Below the pieces are notes generated by a model. That model did not search any database. It saw nothing but the letters and a program-made list of their open reading frames with translations, and was not told where the DNA came from. Of a DNA stretch of 64,000 bases, positions 7,796 to 16,035 are shown piece after piece. The DNA comes from a virus. The position numbers and the translations under genes were made by a program. Every line of letters begins with the position of its first letter. Position 1 is the stretch's first letter. The stretch covers positions 1-64,000 of the IMG/VR virus record IMGVR_UViG_3300024180_000004; one strand, written 5' to 3'.

Positions 7796-8119
7796 ATGAA
7801 ATATTTAAAATTATATGAAAACTTTGATAACTTAAAAAAGGAAGTTATTGATTTTATAGAGAAAAACTATGATGAGGTGAAAACTGCAGAAATGTTCGAT
7901 GATGAAATTTTTAGTAGTAACTGGGTAGATAATGATTGGGATGAAGATGGTGAATATGAATCAGAATATGATTGGTATGTTGATCATGGAAGAGGTGAAG
8001 TAGAGTATGCGGTTATCGAGACCATCAAGGCTGACATTATTAGTAAAATACCTGGTTCTGAAAAATTAGATTTACATGATATTATTGTGGATCTTAGAGA
8101 TTTATTAAATACATATTGA
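7796..8119 (+). CDS. Tagged acidic small protein
   Basis: The protein has 107 residues and begins MKYLKLYENFDNLKKE. It is very acidic in the middle (DNDWDEDGEYESEYDW) with a predicted helical end. It is the last of four closely spaced tagged genes and is followed by a terminator. No function can be given. Confidence 0.8.
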   Translation: MKYLKLYENFDNLKKEVIDFIEKNYDEVKTAEMFDDEIFSSNWVDNDWDEDGEYESEYDWYVDHGRGEVEYAVIETIKADIISKIPGSEKLDLHDIIVDLRDLLNTY

Positions 8120-8126
8120 AATATGA

Positions 8127-8152
8127 AAAGCCACTCAAATGAGTGGCTTTTT
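8127..8152. terminator. Bidirectional hairpin terminator
   Basis: AAGCCACTCA / TGAGTGGCTT stem between convergent genes, with T run on the plus strand and A run on the other side. Confidence 0.85.
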
Positions 8153-8154
8153 CT

Positions 8155-9225
8155 TTATACGTTATATTTAAAGTTATGATTCTCTTCTATATTAAGAAGT
8201 GTTTGATAAATCAACTTAATAACATTCTTAACATCTTCTTTATGTACGGTCTCCACCGTAGTATGCATGTAACGAAGTGGTAATGAAATCAATACAGAAG
8301 GAACTCCACCATTTGAATATGCGAATGCGTCTGTATCTGTTCCTGTGGATGTTGAACTGGCTGCTAACTGGAAAGGAATTTTATTTTTATCTGCAACATC
8401 CAGTACTAATTTTCTTAGTTTGTTATGAACAGCTGGTGCTCTTGTGATAACACCACCATTACCTGCAATAAATTCACCTTCTTTACTTGGAGTATAACAA
8501 GGTGATGATGTTTCATGACAAACATCTGTAATTATCGCTACATTTGGTTTAATTGTTTGTGTAATCATTTGTGCACCTCTTAGTCCAATTTCTTCTTGAA
8601 CAGAATTTACTATATAAAGTTTGAATGGTAATTCTTTACCTTTCTCTTTTAGCTTTCTGGCAACTTCTGCAATCATGAATCCACCGATTCTATTATCTAG
8701 TGCTCTTCCTGTGTAGTAATCAGTTCCAAGTTTCATAAATTGATCTTTGAAAGTAATTACGGTACCAATATTGATACCCATTTGTATAACTTCTTCCTTA
8801 CTTGATGCACCAACATCAATAAAGATAGAATCTAAATCCGCTTCTTTCTTTCTATAAGAAATATGAATTGCTGGGTGTCCAAAGATACCATCTACTGGAC
8901 CTTTATCACCCCAAAGTGTAACTCTCATAGATGGTGCGATTGTCGCATCTGATCCACCATTTCTAATTACTTTGATATAACCTTTTGAGTCAATGTGGTT
9001 TACCATCCAACTGATTTCATCGCAATGTGCTTCAATTACTACTTTAAAGTCTGAGTCCATATTACCCATAACACCATATGCGGTTCCATAGTTATCTAGT
9101 TCTACTTTATCAACATATTTAGAGATGTGATCCATCCACATTTTCTGACCACCCAATTCGTATTCGAATCCAGTTGGTGCATTACTATTTAGGTACTTTT
9201 CTAAAAATTTTTCGTCTATTTTCAT
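8155..9225 (-). CDS. M42 family metallo-aminopeptidase
   Basis: The protein has 356 residues, the normal length for M42 (FrvX/glutamyl aminopeptidase) enzymes, which remove N-terminal residues from peptides with a two-metal site. All expected ligands are present: H67 and D69 in EAHCDEI, the bridging D177 in ALDNRIGG, the general base E211 and ligand E212 in QEEIGLRGA, D234 in TDVCHE and H321 in RYMHTTVE. It has no signal peptide or tag, so it should act in the host cytoplasm. It is transcribed away from a two-gene unit encoding an aminotransferase. Such peptidases are unusual in phages; transfer from a host is likely. Confidence 0.9.
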   Translation of the reverse strand: MKIDEKFLEKYLNSNAPTGFEYELGGQKMWMDHISKYVDKVELDNYGTAYGVMGNMDSDFKVVIEAHCDEISWMVNHIDSKGYIKVIRNGGSDATIAPSMRVTLWGDKGPVDGIFGHPAIHISYRKKEADLDSIFIDVGASSKEEVIQMGINIGTVITFKDQFMKLGTDYYTGRALDNRIGGFMIAEVARKLKEKGKELPFKLYIVNSVQEEIGLRGAQMITQTIKPNVAIITDVCHETSSPCYTPSKEGEFIAGNGGVITRAPAVHNKLRKLVLDVADKNKIPFQLAASSTSTGTDTDAFAYSNGGVPSVLISLPLRYMHTTVETVHKEDVKNVIKLIYQTLLNIEENHNFKYNV

Positions 9226-9234
9226 TTATTTAAG

Positions 9235-9323
9235 TTTAAGTTTACTTTATTTTATATGTATTTTTTTAATTTTGTTTACTGAACAAATAGTATTGTATAA
9301 TATATAAACAGAGTAAACTTAAA
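9235..9323. repeat. 12-bp inverted repeat in a divergent promoter region
   Basis: TTTAAGTTTACT at 9235-9246 is the exact reverse complement of AGTAAACTTAAA at 9312-9323. Each copy lies just before one of the two divergent start codons, so both genes carry the same 12-base leader sequence. This could be an operator pair or a shared leader element. Confidence 0.5.
9294..9307 (+). promoter_or_regulatory. Putative late promoter motif
   Basis: TGTATAATATATAA lies about 22 bases upstream of the ATG at 9329 and matches the recurrent AATATATAA motif. Confidence 0.45.
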
Positions 9324-9328
9324 TTATA

Positions 9329-9700
9329 ATGAAATTTAGATTAAAAGAAGATTGGTATATTTATAACTTTTTTGATAAAGTAAAAATCTATGATAAGGGA
9401 GAAGTATTTTTACCTGACGATGATGGTAGATATATGATGAAGGATTTTGATGGTAAAGAAATGTTCCTAAGGTTTGATGATATGTTAAGTGTTAAAGGTA
9501 TTGGTGAAGATGGTTTACCTGGAGAACCAATATTTGAGGTAATTGATGAACAAGAGATTGAGTTACTTGTTGAGGAAGTTCCTGAGGATAAAGATAATGA
9601 GATAAAGAACTGGCGAATACAGTTGGATGTTAAAACATCTTTGAAAAATCTTAAAAAGATAGAAATTTTTATTAAAGAAAATATTAAAGAAATGTTATGA
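9329..9700 (+). CDS. Unknown acidic protein
   Basis: The protein has 123 residues. The first 70 alternate strands and turns (DKGEVFLPDDDGRYMMKDFDG); the end is a charged helix. It overlaps the aminotransferase start by ATGA, so the two are translated together. No family is recognised; I infer only that it works alongside, or is coregulated with, the aminotransferase. Confidence 0.75.
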   Translation: MKFRLKEDWYIYNFFDKVKIYDKGEVFLPDDDGRYMMKDFDGKEMFLRFDDMLSVKGIGEDGLPGEPIFEVIDEQEIELLVEEVPEDKDNEIKNWRIQLDVKTSLKNLKKIEIFIKENIKEML

Positions 9701-10782
9701 ATATAAATACTGCGAATGTGAGTTATTCTTCCATAGTACAAATAGGGGAAAATATAACCAAAATTGAAAAAGAAACTGGTGAAAAATATCTAAAACTACA
9801 CCGAGGTGTAATGGATGTTACTACATTAGATATTGATTCTTTAAAATTGGATCTTAATCTAAATAATACAAAGACTCAACAATATAGTGGTAATGATGGT
9901 AGTTTAGAATTGATTGATACTATAAAAGAAGAGTTTGGTTTAGAAGGTCATGTCGTTATGACACCTGGTGGAATGGCAGGTTTAGATTTGATTATAAACT
10001 CTTTAGGTGACCAAACTATCTGGATCCCTAACTATCATTGGGGTTCTTGGAATAAGATACTTACAACACATGGAAAGGATATTAAAACATTTGATGATCT
10101 TAACATTGATGATTTCATGCCTAAAGATGGTGTGGTTATGCTTTGTTATCCATCAAACCCTACTGGTTATTGTCCAGATTCTGAGATTATTAAAAGTTTC
10201 CTTATAAGAGCTAGAGAAGCGGGTGTTACGGTTATATTAGATTTACCATATTACTATCTTTTTAATGATGTAAATGATGGTTTATCTGATTTCTTTTTTG
10301 ATAATGTTATTTTAGTATCTTCTTTTTCTAAATCTATTGGTCTTTCAGGATATCGAGTTGGATTTATATCAACTAAAAATGAAGAATTGTATCAGACACT
10401 TAGAATAAGGTCATTATATAAATATAATTCAATTTCAAATTTACCACAATTTATAATAAATGAACTTCTTAAAGAAAAGACTGCTATAACTGAATATAGA
10501 AAGAAGACTGTTGATAGTATCAAAAAAAATATAATGGTTCTTGAGATGCACGGACTTCTATTTGATGAATATCCAGTATTACCAACTGGTCCATTTGCGG
10601 TTGTAAATGTTTCATATGATGAATTATTGAAATATAAAATATCTAGTGTACCTTTAAGTAAGTTTACTTTGAATAAACAACTGAAACATGAAAATTGTAG
10701 TAGGATATCGGTGGCGGTTGATCATAAAGTGTTCTGGGAGTATTTTGAGAAAATGTTTGTAAATGAAAAAACCACTTTTTAA
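9697..10782 (+). CDS. PLP-dependent class I/II aminotransferase
   Basis: The protein has 361 residues and follows the aspartate-aminotransferase fold: a glycine-rich cofactor loop TPGGMAG (89-95), N155 in PSNPTG, the pyridine-binding D182 and Y185 in DLPYYY, the Schiff-base lysine K212 in SSFSKSIGLSG, and R220 in GYRVGF. It should swap amino groups between an amino acid and a keto acid; the substrate cannot be read from the sequence. It lacks about 30-40 residues compared with typical bacterial enzymes, mainly at the N-terminus. It overlaps the previous gene by four bases. The terminator hairpin overlaps its last codons. Aminotransferases are rare in phages. Confidence 0.85.
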   Translation: MNINTANVSYSSIVQIGENITKIEKETGEKYLKLHRGVMDVTTLDIDSLKLDLNLNNTKTQQYSGNDGSLELIDTIKEEFGLEGHVVMTPGGMAGLDLIINSLGDQTIWIPNYHWGSWNKILTTHGKDIKTFDDLNIDDFMPKDGVVMLCYPSNPTGYCPDSEIIKSFLIRAREAGVTVILDLPYYYLFNDVNDGLSDFFFDNVILVSSFSKSIGLSGYRVGFISTKNEELYQTLRIRSLYKYNSISNLPQFIINELLKEKTAITEYRKKTVDSIKKNIMVLEMHGLLFDEYPVLPTGPFAVVNVSYDELLKYKISSVPLSKFTLNKQLKHENCSRISVAVDHKVFWEYFEKMFVNEKTTF

Positions 10783-10794
10783 GTGGTTTTTTTT
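10767..10794 (+). terminator. Hairpin terminator overlapping the gene end
   Basis: The stem AACCACTT / AAGTGGTT spans the last codons of the aminotransferase and is followed by eight T residues. Confidence 0.75.
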
Positions 10795-10805
10795 ATATAT
10801 AGTAT

Positions 10806-10952
10806 ATGAAGCATTTAAAATCTTATAAGTTATTTGAAAATTTGGGATCGCTACCAGTTAAGAGATTTCCTACTGGTCCGGCAATTCATTTTAATTATTT
10901 AGAGGGTATACTAAAATCGGCTGGTATCGATATGTATAGAGATTCGAACTGA
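10806..10952 (+). CDS. Tagged 48-residue protein
   Basis: ATG 10806 opens MKHLKSYKLFENLG and runs 48 codons to TGA 10950-10952. A TATATATAG motif precedes it closely. After the tag come FPTGPAIHFNYLEGILK and a short end. Beyond the TGA the same frame stays open for 15 codons (WNVYKGITYEGMTSF), so the gene may have been truncated when the methylase cassette next to it arrived. That is inference. Confidence 0.6.
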   Translation: MKHLKSYKLFENLGSLPVKRFPTGPAIHFNYLEGILKSAGIDMYRDSN

Positions 10953-11012
10953 TGGAACGTTTATAAAGGAATAACATACGAGGGTATGACATCGTTTTAA
11001 TGTGCTATACAC

Positions 11013-11027
11013 GTTGTTAGCCACAGT
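11013..11027 (+). repeat. Left inverted repeat flanking the Dam gene
   Basis: GTTGTTAGCCACAGT matches the reverse complement of 11754-11768 at 14 of 15 positions. It lies 36 bases before the methylase start. Confidence 0.65.
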
Positions 11028-11062
11028 AATTTAACAGATAAAATTAAATAGAATTAAATAGA

Positions 11063-11764
11063 ATGAAATACTTAGGAAGTAAAAATAGAATAGCAAAACA
11101 CATATTACCATTAATGCTTGAAGGTAGAACCAATGAAACTTGGGTAGAGCCTTTTGTTGGGGGTGCTAATATTATTGATAAAGTAAAAGGGAATAGAATA
11201 GGTGCAGACAAGAATGATTATTTGATACATCTATTTAAGTCATTACAGAAAGGATACGAGCCACCTAAAGAAGTTAGTAAAGATTTCTTTTTTGAAGTTA
11301 AGGCAAATGAAGATAAGTACCCTAAAGAGTTGTATGCTTATTTAGGTTTTGGATTAACTTTTGGTTGTGAATGGTGGGGCAGTTTTAGAAGGGATAATAC
11401 AGGTAAAAGAAAATATGACTTAGAAGCATATAATAATGTGATGAAACAAGACTTAAACGGTATTAATTTTATTTGTAGTGACTATAAAGATTTAGAGGTA
11501 CCTAAAAATAGTATAATTTACTGCGACCCACCATACGAAGGTGTTAGAAAATATATCGGATTTAAGGATTTTAACCACAATGATTTTTGGGAATGGTGTA
11601 GAATTAAGACAAAGGAAGGTCATAAGGTTTTTATTTCTGAATATAATGCTCCAATAGACTTTAAATGTATTTGGGAGAAAGAAATATCTGCAAGTGCAAA
11701 TAACTCTATAAAAAACGGACAAGGTAAAAAAGCAACTGAGAAGCTATTTATGTATTGTGGCTAA
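11063..11764 (+). CDS. dam: DNA adenine N6-methyltransferase (D12/Dam class)
   Basis: The protein has 233 residues. It starts MKYLGSKNRIAKHILPLML, typical of D12 enzymes, with the S-adenosylmethionine loop FVGGAN at 31-36 and the catalytic DPPY at 155-158. It should methylate adenine in a short DNA site, perhaps protecting phage DNA from host restriction. Its base use differs from its neighbours, with more G and C. The TAA stop lies inside the right inverted repeat. Together these suggest it was acquired as a discrete cassette, probably from a bacterial genome. Confidence 0.88.
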   Translation: MKYLGSKNRIAKHILPLMLEGRTNETWVEPFVGGANIIDKVKGNRIGADKNDYLIHLFKSLQKGYEPPKEVSKDFFFEVKANEDKYPKELYAYLGFGLTFGCEWWGSFRRDNTGKRKYDLEAYNNVMKQDLNGINFICSDYKDLEVPKNSIIYCDPPYEGVRKYIGFKDFNHNDFWEWCRIKTKEGHKVFISEYNAPIDFKCIWEKEISASANNSIKNGQGKKATEKLFMYCG

Positions 11765-11768
11765 CAAC
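11754..11768 (+). repeat. Right inverted repeat flanking the Dam gene
   Basis: ATTGTGGCTAACAAC is the inverted partner of 11013-11027 and contains the methylase stop codon. The TAAC/GTTA core recalls integron cassette ends, but the full attC consensus is not met. Confidence 0.65.
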
Positions 11769-11833
11769 CATATATACGTACTTTAACTAAAAATTAGATT
11801 ATTATAAAGAAATTTAAAAAAAATAGTAAAATT

Positions 11834-12166
11834 ATGAAAAATTTGAAAAAATTTGAGTCATTTAACCCATATGATGATGAACCATTGACAAGAGGTGAAG
11901 AGATGTTTGGTAAAAAAACAAGATTAGAAAAACAATTTTCTAAAATAGTTGTGAAAGGATTGATAGATGATGATACTGGATATTGGTCAACATTCAATGC
12001 ACTTAAAATTGAATTAAAGGATGAATGTGATGAAGTCACATTTAAAGAACTACAAACAAGAGTTGTTGAAGATGAAAATCCAACAGAAGTTATGAATGAT
12101 ATTTGTTCAAGAATTGAACAAAATTCTGAAATAAAAAGATTATTGAAAAAGTTAAACTCTTTTTAA
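11834..12166 (+). CDS. Tagged unknown protein
   Basis: The protein has 110 residues and begins MKNLKKFESFNPYDDE, a clear tag. The rest is charged and helical (KELQTRVVEDENPTEVM) with no recognised domain. It stands between the methylase cassette and a terminator. Confidence 0.8.
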   Translation: MKNLKKFESFNPYDDEPLTRGEEMFGKKTRLEKQFSKIVVKGLIDDDTGYWSTFNALKIELKDECDEVTFKELQTRVVEDENPTEVMNDICSRIEQNSEIKRLLKKLNSF

Positions 12167-12171
12167 GAGAG

Positions 12172-12198
12172 AACCACTCATAAAGAGTGGTTTTTTTA
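12172..12198. terminator. Hairpin terminator between convergent genes
   Basis: AACCACTC / GAGTGGTT stem followed by a T run, before the convergent UvsY-like gene. Confidence 0.85.
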
Positions 12199-12242
12199 TT
12201 TGAATCTATTTACGTCTTTTGTTGTTGTCTCTTGTTTACATA

Positions 12243-12746
12243 TTATCTACCTAAATAGTTCATAAGTTCAATCATATTCTTTATTGCAAATCCGAAAGAT
12301 TCAAGGTTTTTAACAGTATCTCGTAAGAATGTTATATAAGATTCTATTAGTTCGATACATCTATCATTTTCTGCAATATGTGCATCTATTAGAATCGCCT
12401 TTTCACCGGTGTTAGTCTTTACTTGAAAACCGATTGCATAGAATACAAACTTATCTTGTCTTAATTTTTTAATTTTTGTTGTTTCCTTACTCCTTTTATT
12501 TAGAAAAAAGTTTATATTTTCATTTATTTGTTGTCTAAATGATAAAGCGGTTGCTTGTGCATCTAATATAACACCTGAATTTGATGGATTAGATAAATCA
12601 ACGGTAAGTGATTTGAATAGTGGCTCTACTTGTTTATTCCATTCTGCACGTTTATCATTGAATAATTCTTCCAATCTATCATTGGTTTCTTTAGTCTTTT
12701 GTATTCTGTCTAGTTCTTCTTGATTATAAAGATTCATCTTTTTCAT
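12243..12746 (-). CDS. uvsY: UvsY-like recombination mediator
   Basis: The protein has 167 residues against 137 for T4 UvsY. It is helical and charged, and the C-terminus SFGFAIKNMIELMNYLGR lines up with the T4 ending SRGFAIKHIQDMRAFEAGK; the middle DKFVFYAIGF...LRDTVKNLES keeps the same spacing. UvsY loads the UvsX recombinase on single-stranded DNA coated with gp32. Its start overlaps the upstream gene by 23 bases. The assignment rests mainly on the C-terminal match. Confidence 0.6.
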   Translation of the reverse strand: MKKMNLYNQEELDRIQKTKETNDRLEELFNDKRAEWNKQVEPLFKSLTVDLSNPSNSGVILDAQATALSFRQQINENINFFLNKRSKETTKIKKLRQDKFVFYAIGFQVKTNTGEKAILIDAHIAENDRCIELIESYITFLRDTVKNLESFGFAIKNMIELMNYLGR

Positions 12747-13152
12747 CGAATATTTTTTTCATCTTCCATTCTCTATGGATATCTTTATTATGACAACTTG
12801 ATAATGTCTGTTCGACCATCATTTTGAAATTACTTTTTATATTACTATTTATATAATCTTCTATTATACAACACCACTTTTCTAAAAGGACTTTATCCTC
12901 TATTGTAATGTCAGATATATCTGTATTATCAGATGAGAAAACGATTGCCGAGTTCCTATTATCAAAATGAATGGACATTCTTCCTGAGAGAGAACCCCAA
13001 TGTATATTGTTGTTTGTTTTAGGTTCTTCATCAATATCAAAACTTATCCAGTAATTCTTATAACCATACTTTAGTTCTTTCTGTATCGTCACACGCTCAT
13101 CATCTTTATGTTTCATCAAAAACGTAATGAACTCATCTATTTCTTCTCTCAT
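12724..13152 (-). CDS. Unknown protein upstream of the UvsY-like gene
   Basis: The protein has 142 residues with alternating strands in the first 80 and helices at the end (EDKVLLEKWCCIIEDYINS). The last 23 bases overlap the UvsY-like gene in another frame, so the two are probably co-translated. No family is recognised. Confidence 0.75.
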   Translation of the reverse strand: MREEIDEFITFLMKHKDDERVTIQKELKYGYKNYWISFDIDEEPKTNNNIHWGSLSGRMSIHFDNRNSAIVFSSDNTDISDITIEDKVLLEKWCCIIEDYINSNIKSNFKMMVEQTLSSCHNKDIHREWKMKKIFDEKDESL

Positions 13153-13207
13153 AGTTCGGATATTTGTTTTTTACCTTATTCTATCAAAATATATGATGAA
13201 TGTTTAC

Positions 13208-13236
13208 AAAAAATCCTCTCGATTTGAGAGGATTTT
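13208..13236 (-). terminator. Hairpin terminator
   Basis: AAATCCTCTC / GAGAGGATTT stem just after the stop of the 13239-13838 gene on the minus strand, with flanking A/T runs. Confidence 0.8.
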
Positions 13237-13238
13237 TG

Positions 13239-13838
13239 TTATTTTATGTCTTTTGATTCAATCAGTGTATATGTGAAAGAATTTCCGTGTAGCTTTGATG
13301 CTTTTTTACAAATTTTCATGAACTCATCAAAATCTTTAACTCTTTTAAAAACTGAACAACCTTCTGACCAGTTTTCAACCCAAGTAGAATCTCTTCCTGC
13401 TTTATGAATATTAATACCAAACATACCAGTATTAGTTTTAGTTTCGTCATATACTAAATCTCGGTTAGCATCTCTATAAACTGTAACTGATTTTAATCTT
13501 TGACATAATGCATCATATTTACCTTGATGTTTAGAAATAGTATACGTTCCTCTGTATTGATTAGGTACTAATCTAGCTACTCCTGCTTTGTTATGAAATT
13601 GTTGAACGCCTTTTTTACCTGGATCTGTTGTTGCTGCCCAAATGAAAAACTTCCATTCACCATTTTCTTTGAATGATACTGTAAGGTGGTCATCAAAAAC
13701 ATTAGTTACTTTTTCCCCTGTTGATGAGTTTCTTACTCCAACGATATTTACATCGTATCCTTTGTTTGCATCATCCGCAAACCATACGTAGCCTTTTGAT
13801 TTTACGGCTGCTTCGATTTGTTCTCTTGTATAAGACAT
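13239..13838 (-). CDS. L,D-transpeptidase (YkuD)-like protein
   Basis: The protein has 199 residues. The C-terminal half contains GINIHKAG with H145 and, 13 residues on, SEGC with S158 and C161, matching the HxxG...SxGC active site of YkuD-type L,D-transpeptidases, which join or cut peptidoglycan peptides through a cysteine. The N-terminal half is a beta-rich region (FKENGEWKFFIWAATTDPG). There is no signal peptide. It could be a lysis or entry protein; a GH19 endolysin lies 2.3 kb away on the other strand. Confidence 0.6.
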   Translation of the reverse strand: MSYTREQIEAAVKSKGYVWFADDANKGYDVNIVGVRNSSTGEKVTNVFDDHLTVSFKENGEWKFFIWAATTDPGKKGVQQFHNKAGVARLVPNQYRGTYTISKHQGKYDALCQRLKSVTVYRDANRDLVYDETKTNTGMFGINIHKAGRDSTWVENWSEGCSVFKRVKDFDEFMKICKKASKLHGNSFTYTLIESKDIK

Positions 13839-13860
13839 ACTTTTTTATTTAATTTTTTAA

Positions 13861-14172
13861 TCAATATGGTGGTTCGCCTTGTTCTGTTGCTATACCATTC
13901 CATCTTTTAACGTGATTATCGCCTAATGGTTTTTTAGTTTCTTCGGATCCAGCTAAAAAGTTAAATACTTCTTCTACATCATCTTTAGATGTGGCGATGT
14001 GATCTACAGCCCAGTTGTGTCCGTTCGTAAGCATAGCGTCAACTTCTGCCTCATCCATTTCTAACATCTTATCTACCAATCTTTTGATTGTTTTAAGGTT
14101 TCCAAAGAACATATAGTTTTGTGTACCACCATCATGATTCTCATTAAATGAACTAAATTTTTTTATACTCAT
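13861..14172 (-). CDS. Tagged small protein
   Basis: The protein has 103 residues and begins MSIKKFSSFNENHDGG, the tag with one extra residue. The rest is a helical unit (LVDKMLEMDEAEVDAMLTNG then HIATSKDDVEEVFNFL) that I recall as a conserved small phage family of unknown role. It is 22 bases upstream of the transpeptidase-like gene in the same run. Confidence 0.8.
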   Translation of the reverse strand: MSIKKFSSFNENHDGGTQNYMFFGNLKTIKRLVDKMLEMDEAEVDAMLTNGHNWAVDHIATSKDDVEEVFNFLAGSEETKKPLGDNHVKRWNGIATEQGEPPY

Positions 14173-14189
14173 ATCTTTTTTTTATTTTT

Positions 14190-15089
14190 TTATATTTTTT
14201 TATCAAATAGATAAAGGTCGTATAAGGTGTTTCCCTTTACGTTCTTTATATTTTTAAGAACTTGTCCTGTAACTGAGTCTAAAACTTTGAAGACTCCTAC
14301 TTGTGTTCCTTTATCTGATTGAATTTTAACCGTATTTCCTGGTTGTCCTAATGCACCCAGAACTGCAACGTATTTATTACCATAAACACTTTTAAGGAAA
14401 GAAACTCTTAATGTACTTGTATCTTTAATATTATTGATATAAGAATTATCCATAACTTTTGTTAGGTCTAATTGACTTTCAGTATCTGTTACAATTATGG
14501 TTGCGAATTTTCTATCATCACCTAAGGTAACTTCTTCTCTATTTTGGATTTTGTTTTGATTGACCAGGCTTTGTTGATTTCTTCTAATCTCACTAAAATC
14601 TGCTTTTGCTATAATACCACCACGCATTCCTTTATCATTCATATTATAACCATTTGGGGCTAATCTGTAGAACGAACCAGTAAAAGTCATAGAAAGTATT
14701 CTATCTGTTCTAAAAAGCCTCCATATCTTATTTATGTGTCTTTTTTGTGACACTGACCATCCATTAAGATGCCACCCTCTAAGTAAAGTCTTTCCTTTTG
14801 AAGACCTTCCTAAAACCATTGGATAAATTACTCTTTCATGGCCGGCAAAGTGACTATCTTCTTCACCTTTATAATTAAGTAGGAATATCATTCCATACTT
14901 AATTGCCTTTATCATAGTCTGTTCATTGTACTTTATAGGTTCGTTGATAGGTATATTAGCAATATCTTTTACATTTTTTAATGAGAATCTAGGTATAAAC
15001 TCATTATCTTCTATAAGTTCATATCTTTCTTTGATAACAAATTCAACTGGTTTGTTATTATAATATGCTTTTGTTTGTGCTAGATTCAT
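14190..15089 (-). CDS. WYL-like domain protein
   Basis: The protein has 299 residues. Residues about 50-150 follow the WYL-type layout: a strand FLLNYKG, then RVIYPMVLG, LLRGWHLNG, and IWRLFRTDRILSM, ending in a tail SFYRLAPNGYNMNDKGM. WYL domains bind ligands or nucleic acid and often control transcription factors or helicases. The last 100 residues are beta-rich (VLGALGQPGNTVKIQ, TLYDLYLFDKK) and might be a virion-type fold. It leads a three-gene minus-strand run. Confidence 0.55.
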   Translation of the reverse strand: MNLAQTKAYYNNKPVEFVIKERYELIEDNEFIPRFSLKNVKDIANIPINEPIKYNEQTMIKAIKYGMIFLLNYKGEEDSHFAGHERVIYPMVLGRSSKGKTLLRGWHLNGWSVSQKRHINKIWRLFRTDRILSMTFTGSFYRLAPNGYNMNDKGMRGGIIAKADFSEIRRNQQSLVNQNKIQNREEVTLGDDRKFATIIVTDTESQLDLTKVMDNSYINNIKDTSTLRVSFLKSVYGNKYVAVLGALGQPGNTVKIQSDKGTQVGVFKVLDSVTGQVLKNIKNVKGNTLYDLYLFDKKI

Positions 15090-15151
15090 AAAATATATAT
15101 TATTTATTCAGTATATATTATTTTTCGGTAGTGTAAAATAAAAGATATTTA

Positions 15152-15163
15152 TTTTAATATATA
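15152..15163 (+). promoter_or_regulatory. Putative late promoter motif
   Basis: TTTTAATATATA about 23 bases upstream of the ATG at 15186, a good match to the consensus in the divergent region 15090-15185. Confidence 0.5.
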
Positions 15164-15185
15164 AAGAACAATATAAATTATAATT

Positions 15186-15947
15186 ATGTCAATAAGAAAC
15201 AGTGATGATGCTAACAGATACTACCAATTATTAAATGAATTAGTAGATGAATATATGGAGAAAGGTAAAATAAGGCCTTCTAATCTTAGAAGATATCTTG
15301 AACCAGGTAGTGAAAGATTCAAAAAGTTTCTAATTAGAAATAAATTAAATGAAATAACTGGAATTGATAGAGTTCTTTCTGATGTTATAGAGGATAGAGT
15401 AAGTATGGAATCTGATGGTGTTCTTACTTTTGAAAGTTTTAAATTCTTTGAATCTGATGAATTTAAAACATCTAGTTTAAAGCAGTGTATTTATAAGGAT
15501 TTGGAAAAGGCTGATATAGGAATGGAAAAGGCACTTGCGGATTTTTTTGATACAAATCTTGGATCTATAGATGTTGTTGATTCTGATAAACATATATTCT
15601 ATATAGAAGATGTTGAAAATGATGTGGTGTGTTTATCTGAAGAAGATATTGAGTTAATAAAGGAAAATATGTGTGACTACCTTTGCACAGAACTTAAGAA
15701 GAAAGAAATAGAACTTATAGATAATTCTATAGGAAATCTTAGTATAAACTTAGGTGAATTTATAGAAAGTCAAGATGGTTATCAAGGGAGTGATAATACT
15801 ATTTATAATTCATTTAAATCAACAATAATGAAAAAACTTGAAAATGGTGTTCTAGAGGACATAATAGAAAATCTAATTGGTGATGATTTCAATGGTGATG
15901 TAAAAGTAGGTAAGATAAGAAATTACCAGATATTTTATTGGGGTTAG
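15186..15947 (+). CDS. Unknown protein with an internal tag-like motif
   Basis: The protein has 253 residues. The N-terminal 80 are helical and basic (RPSNLRRYLEPGSERFKKFL). At about 80-91 it has VLTFESFKFFES, which resembles the shared tag but lies inside the protein. The rest is acidic, with mixed helix and strand. If the motif is a processing site, cleavage there would release the first domain; this is inference. It precedes the endolysin gene by 88 bases. Confidence 0.7.
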   Translation: MSIRNSDDANRYYQLLNELVDEYMEKGKIRPSNLRRYLEPGSERFKKFLIRNKLNEITGIDRVLSDVIEDRVSMESDGVLTFESFKFFESDEFKTSSLKQCIYKDLEKADIGMEKALADFFDTNLGSIDVVDSDKHIFYIEDVENDVVCLSEEDIELIKENMCDYLCTELKKKEIELIDNSIGNLSINLGEFIESQDGYQGSDNTIYNSFKSTIMKKLENGVLEDIIENLIGDDFNGDVKVGKIRNYQIFYWG

Positions 15948-16035
15948 TAGTAAAAACATGCAACATCATGATATACTAATACTATAATTGAATTTGGTTT
16001 TTCTTAATTTGTATATAAAAAATTAAACTGTAAAT

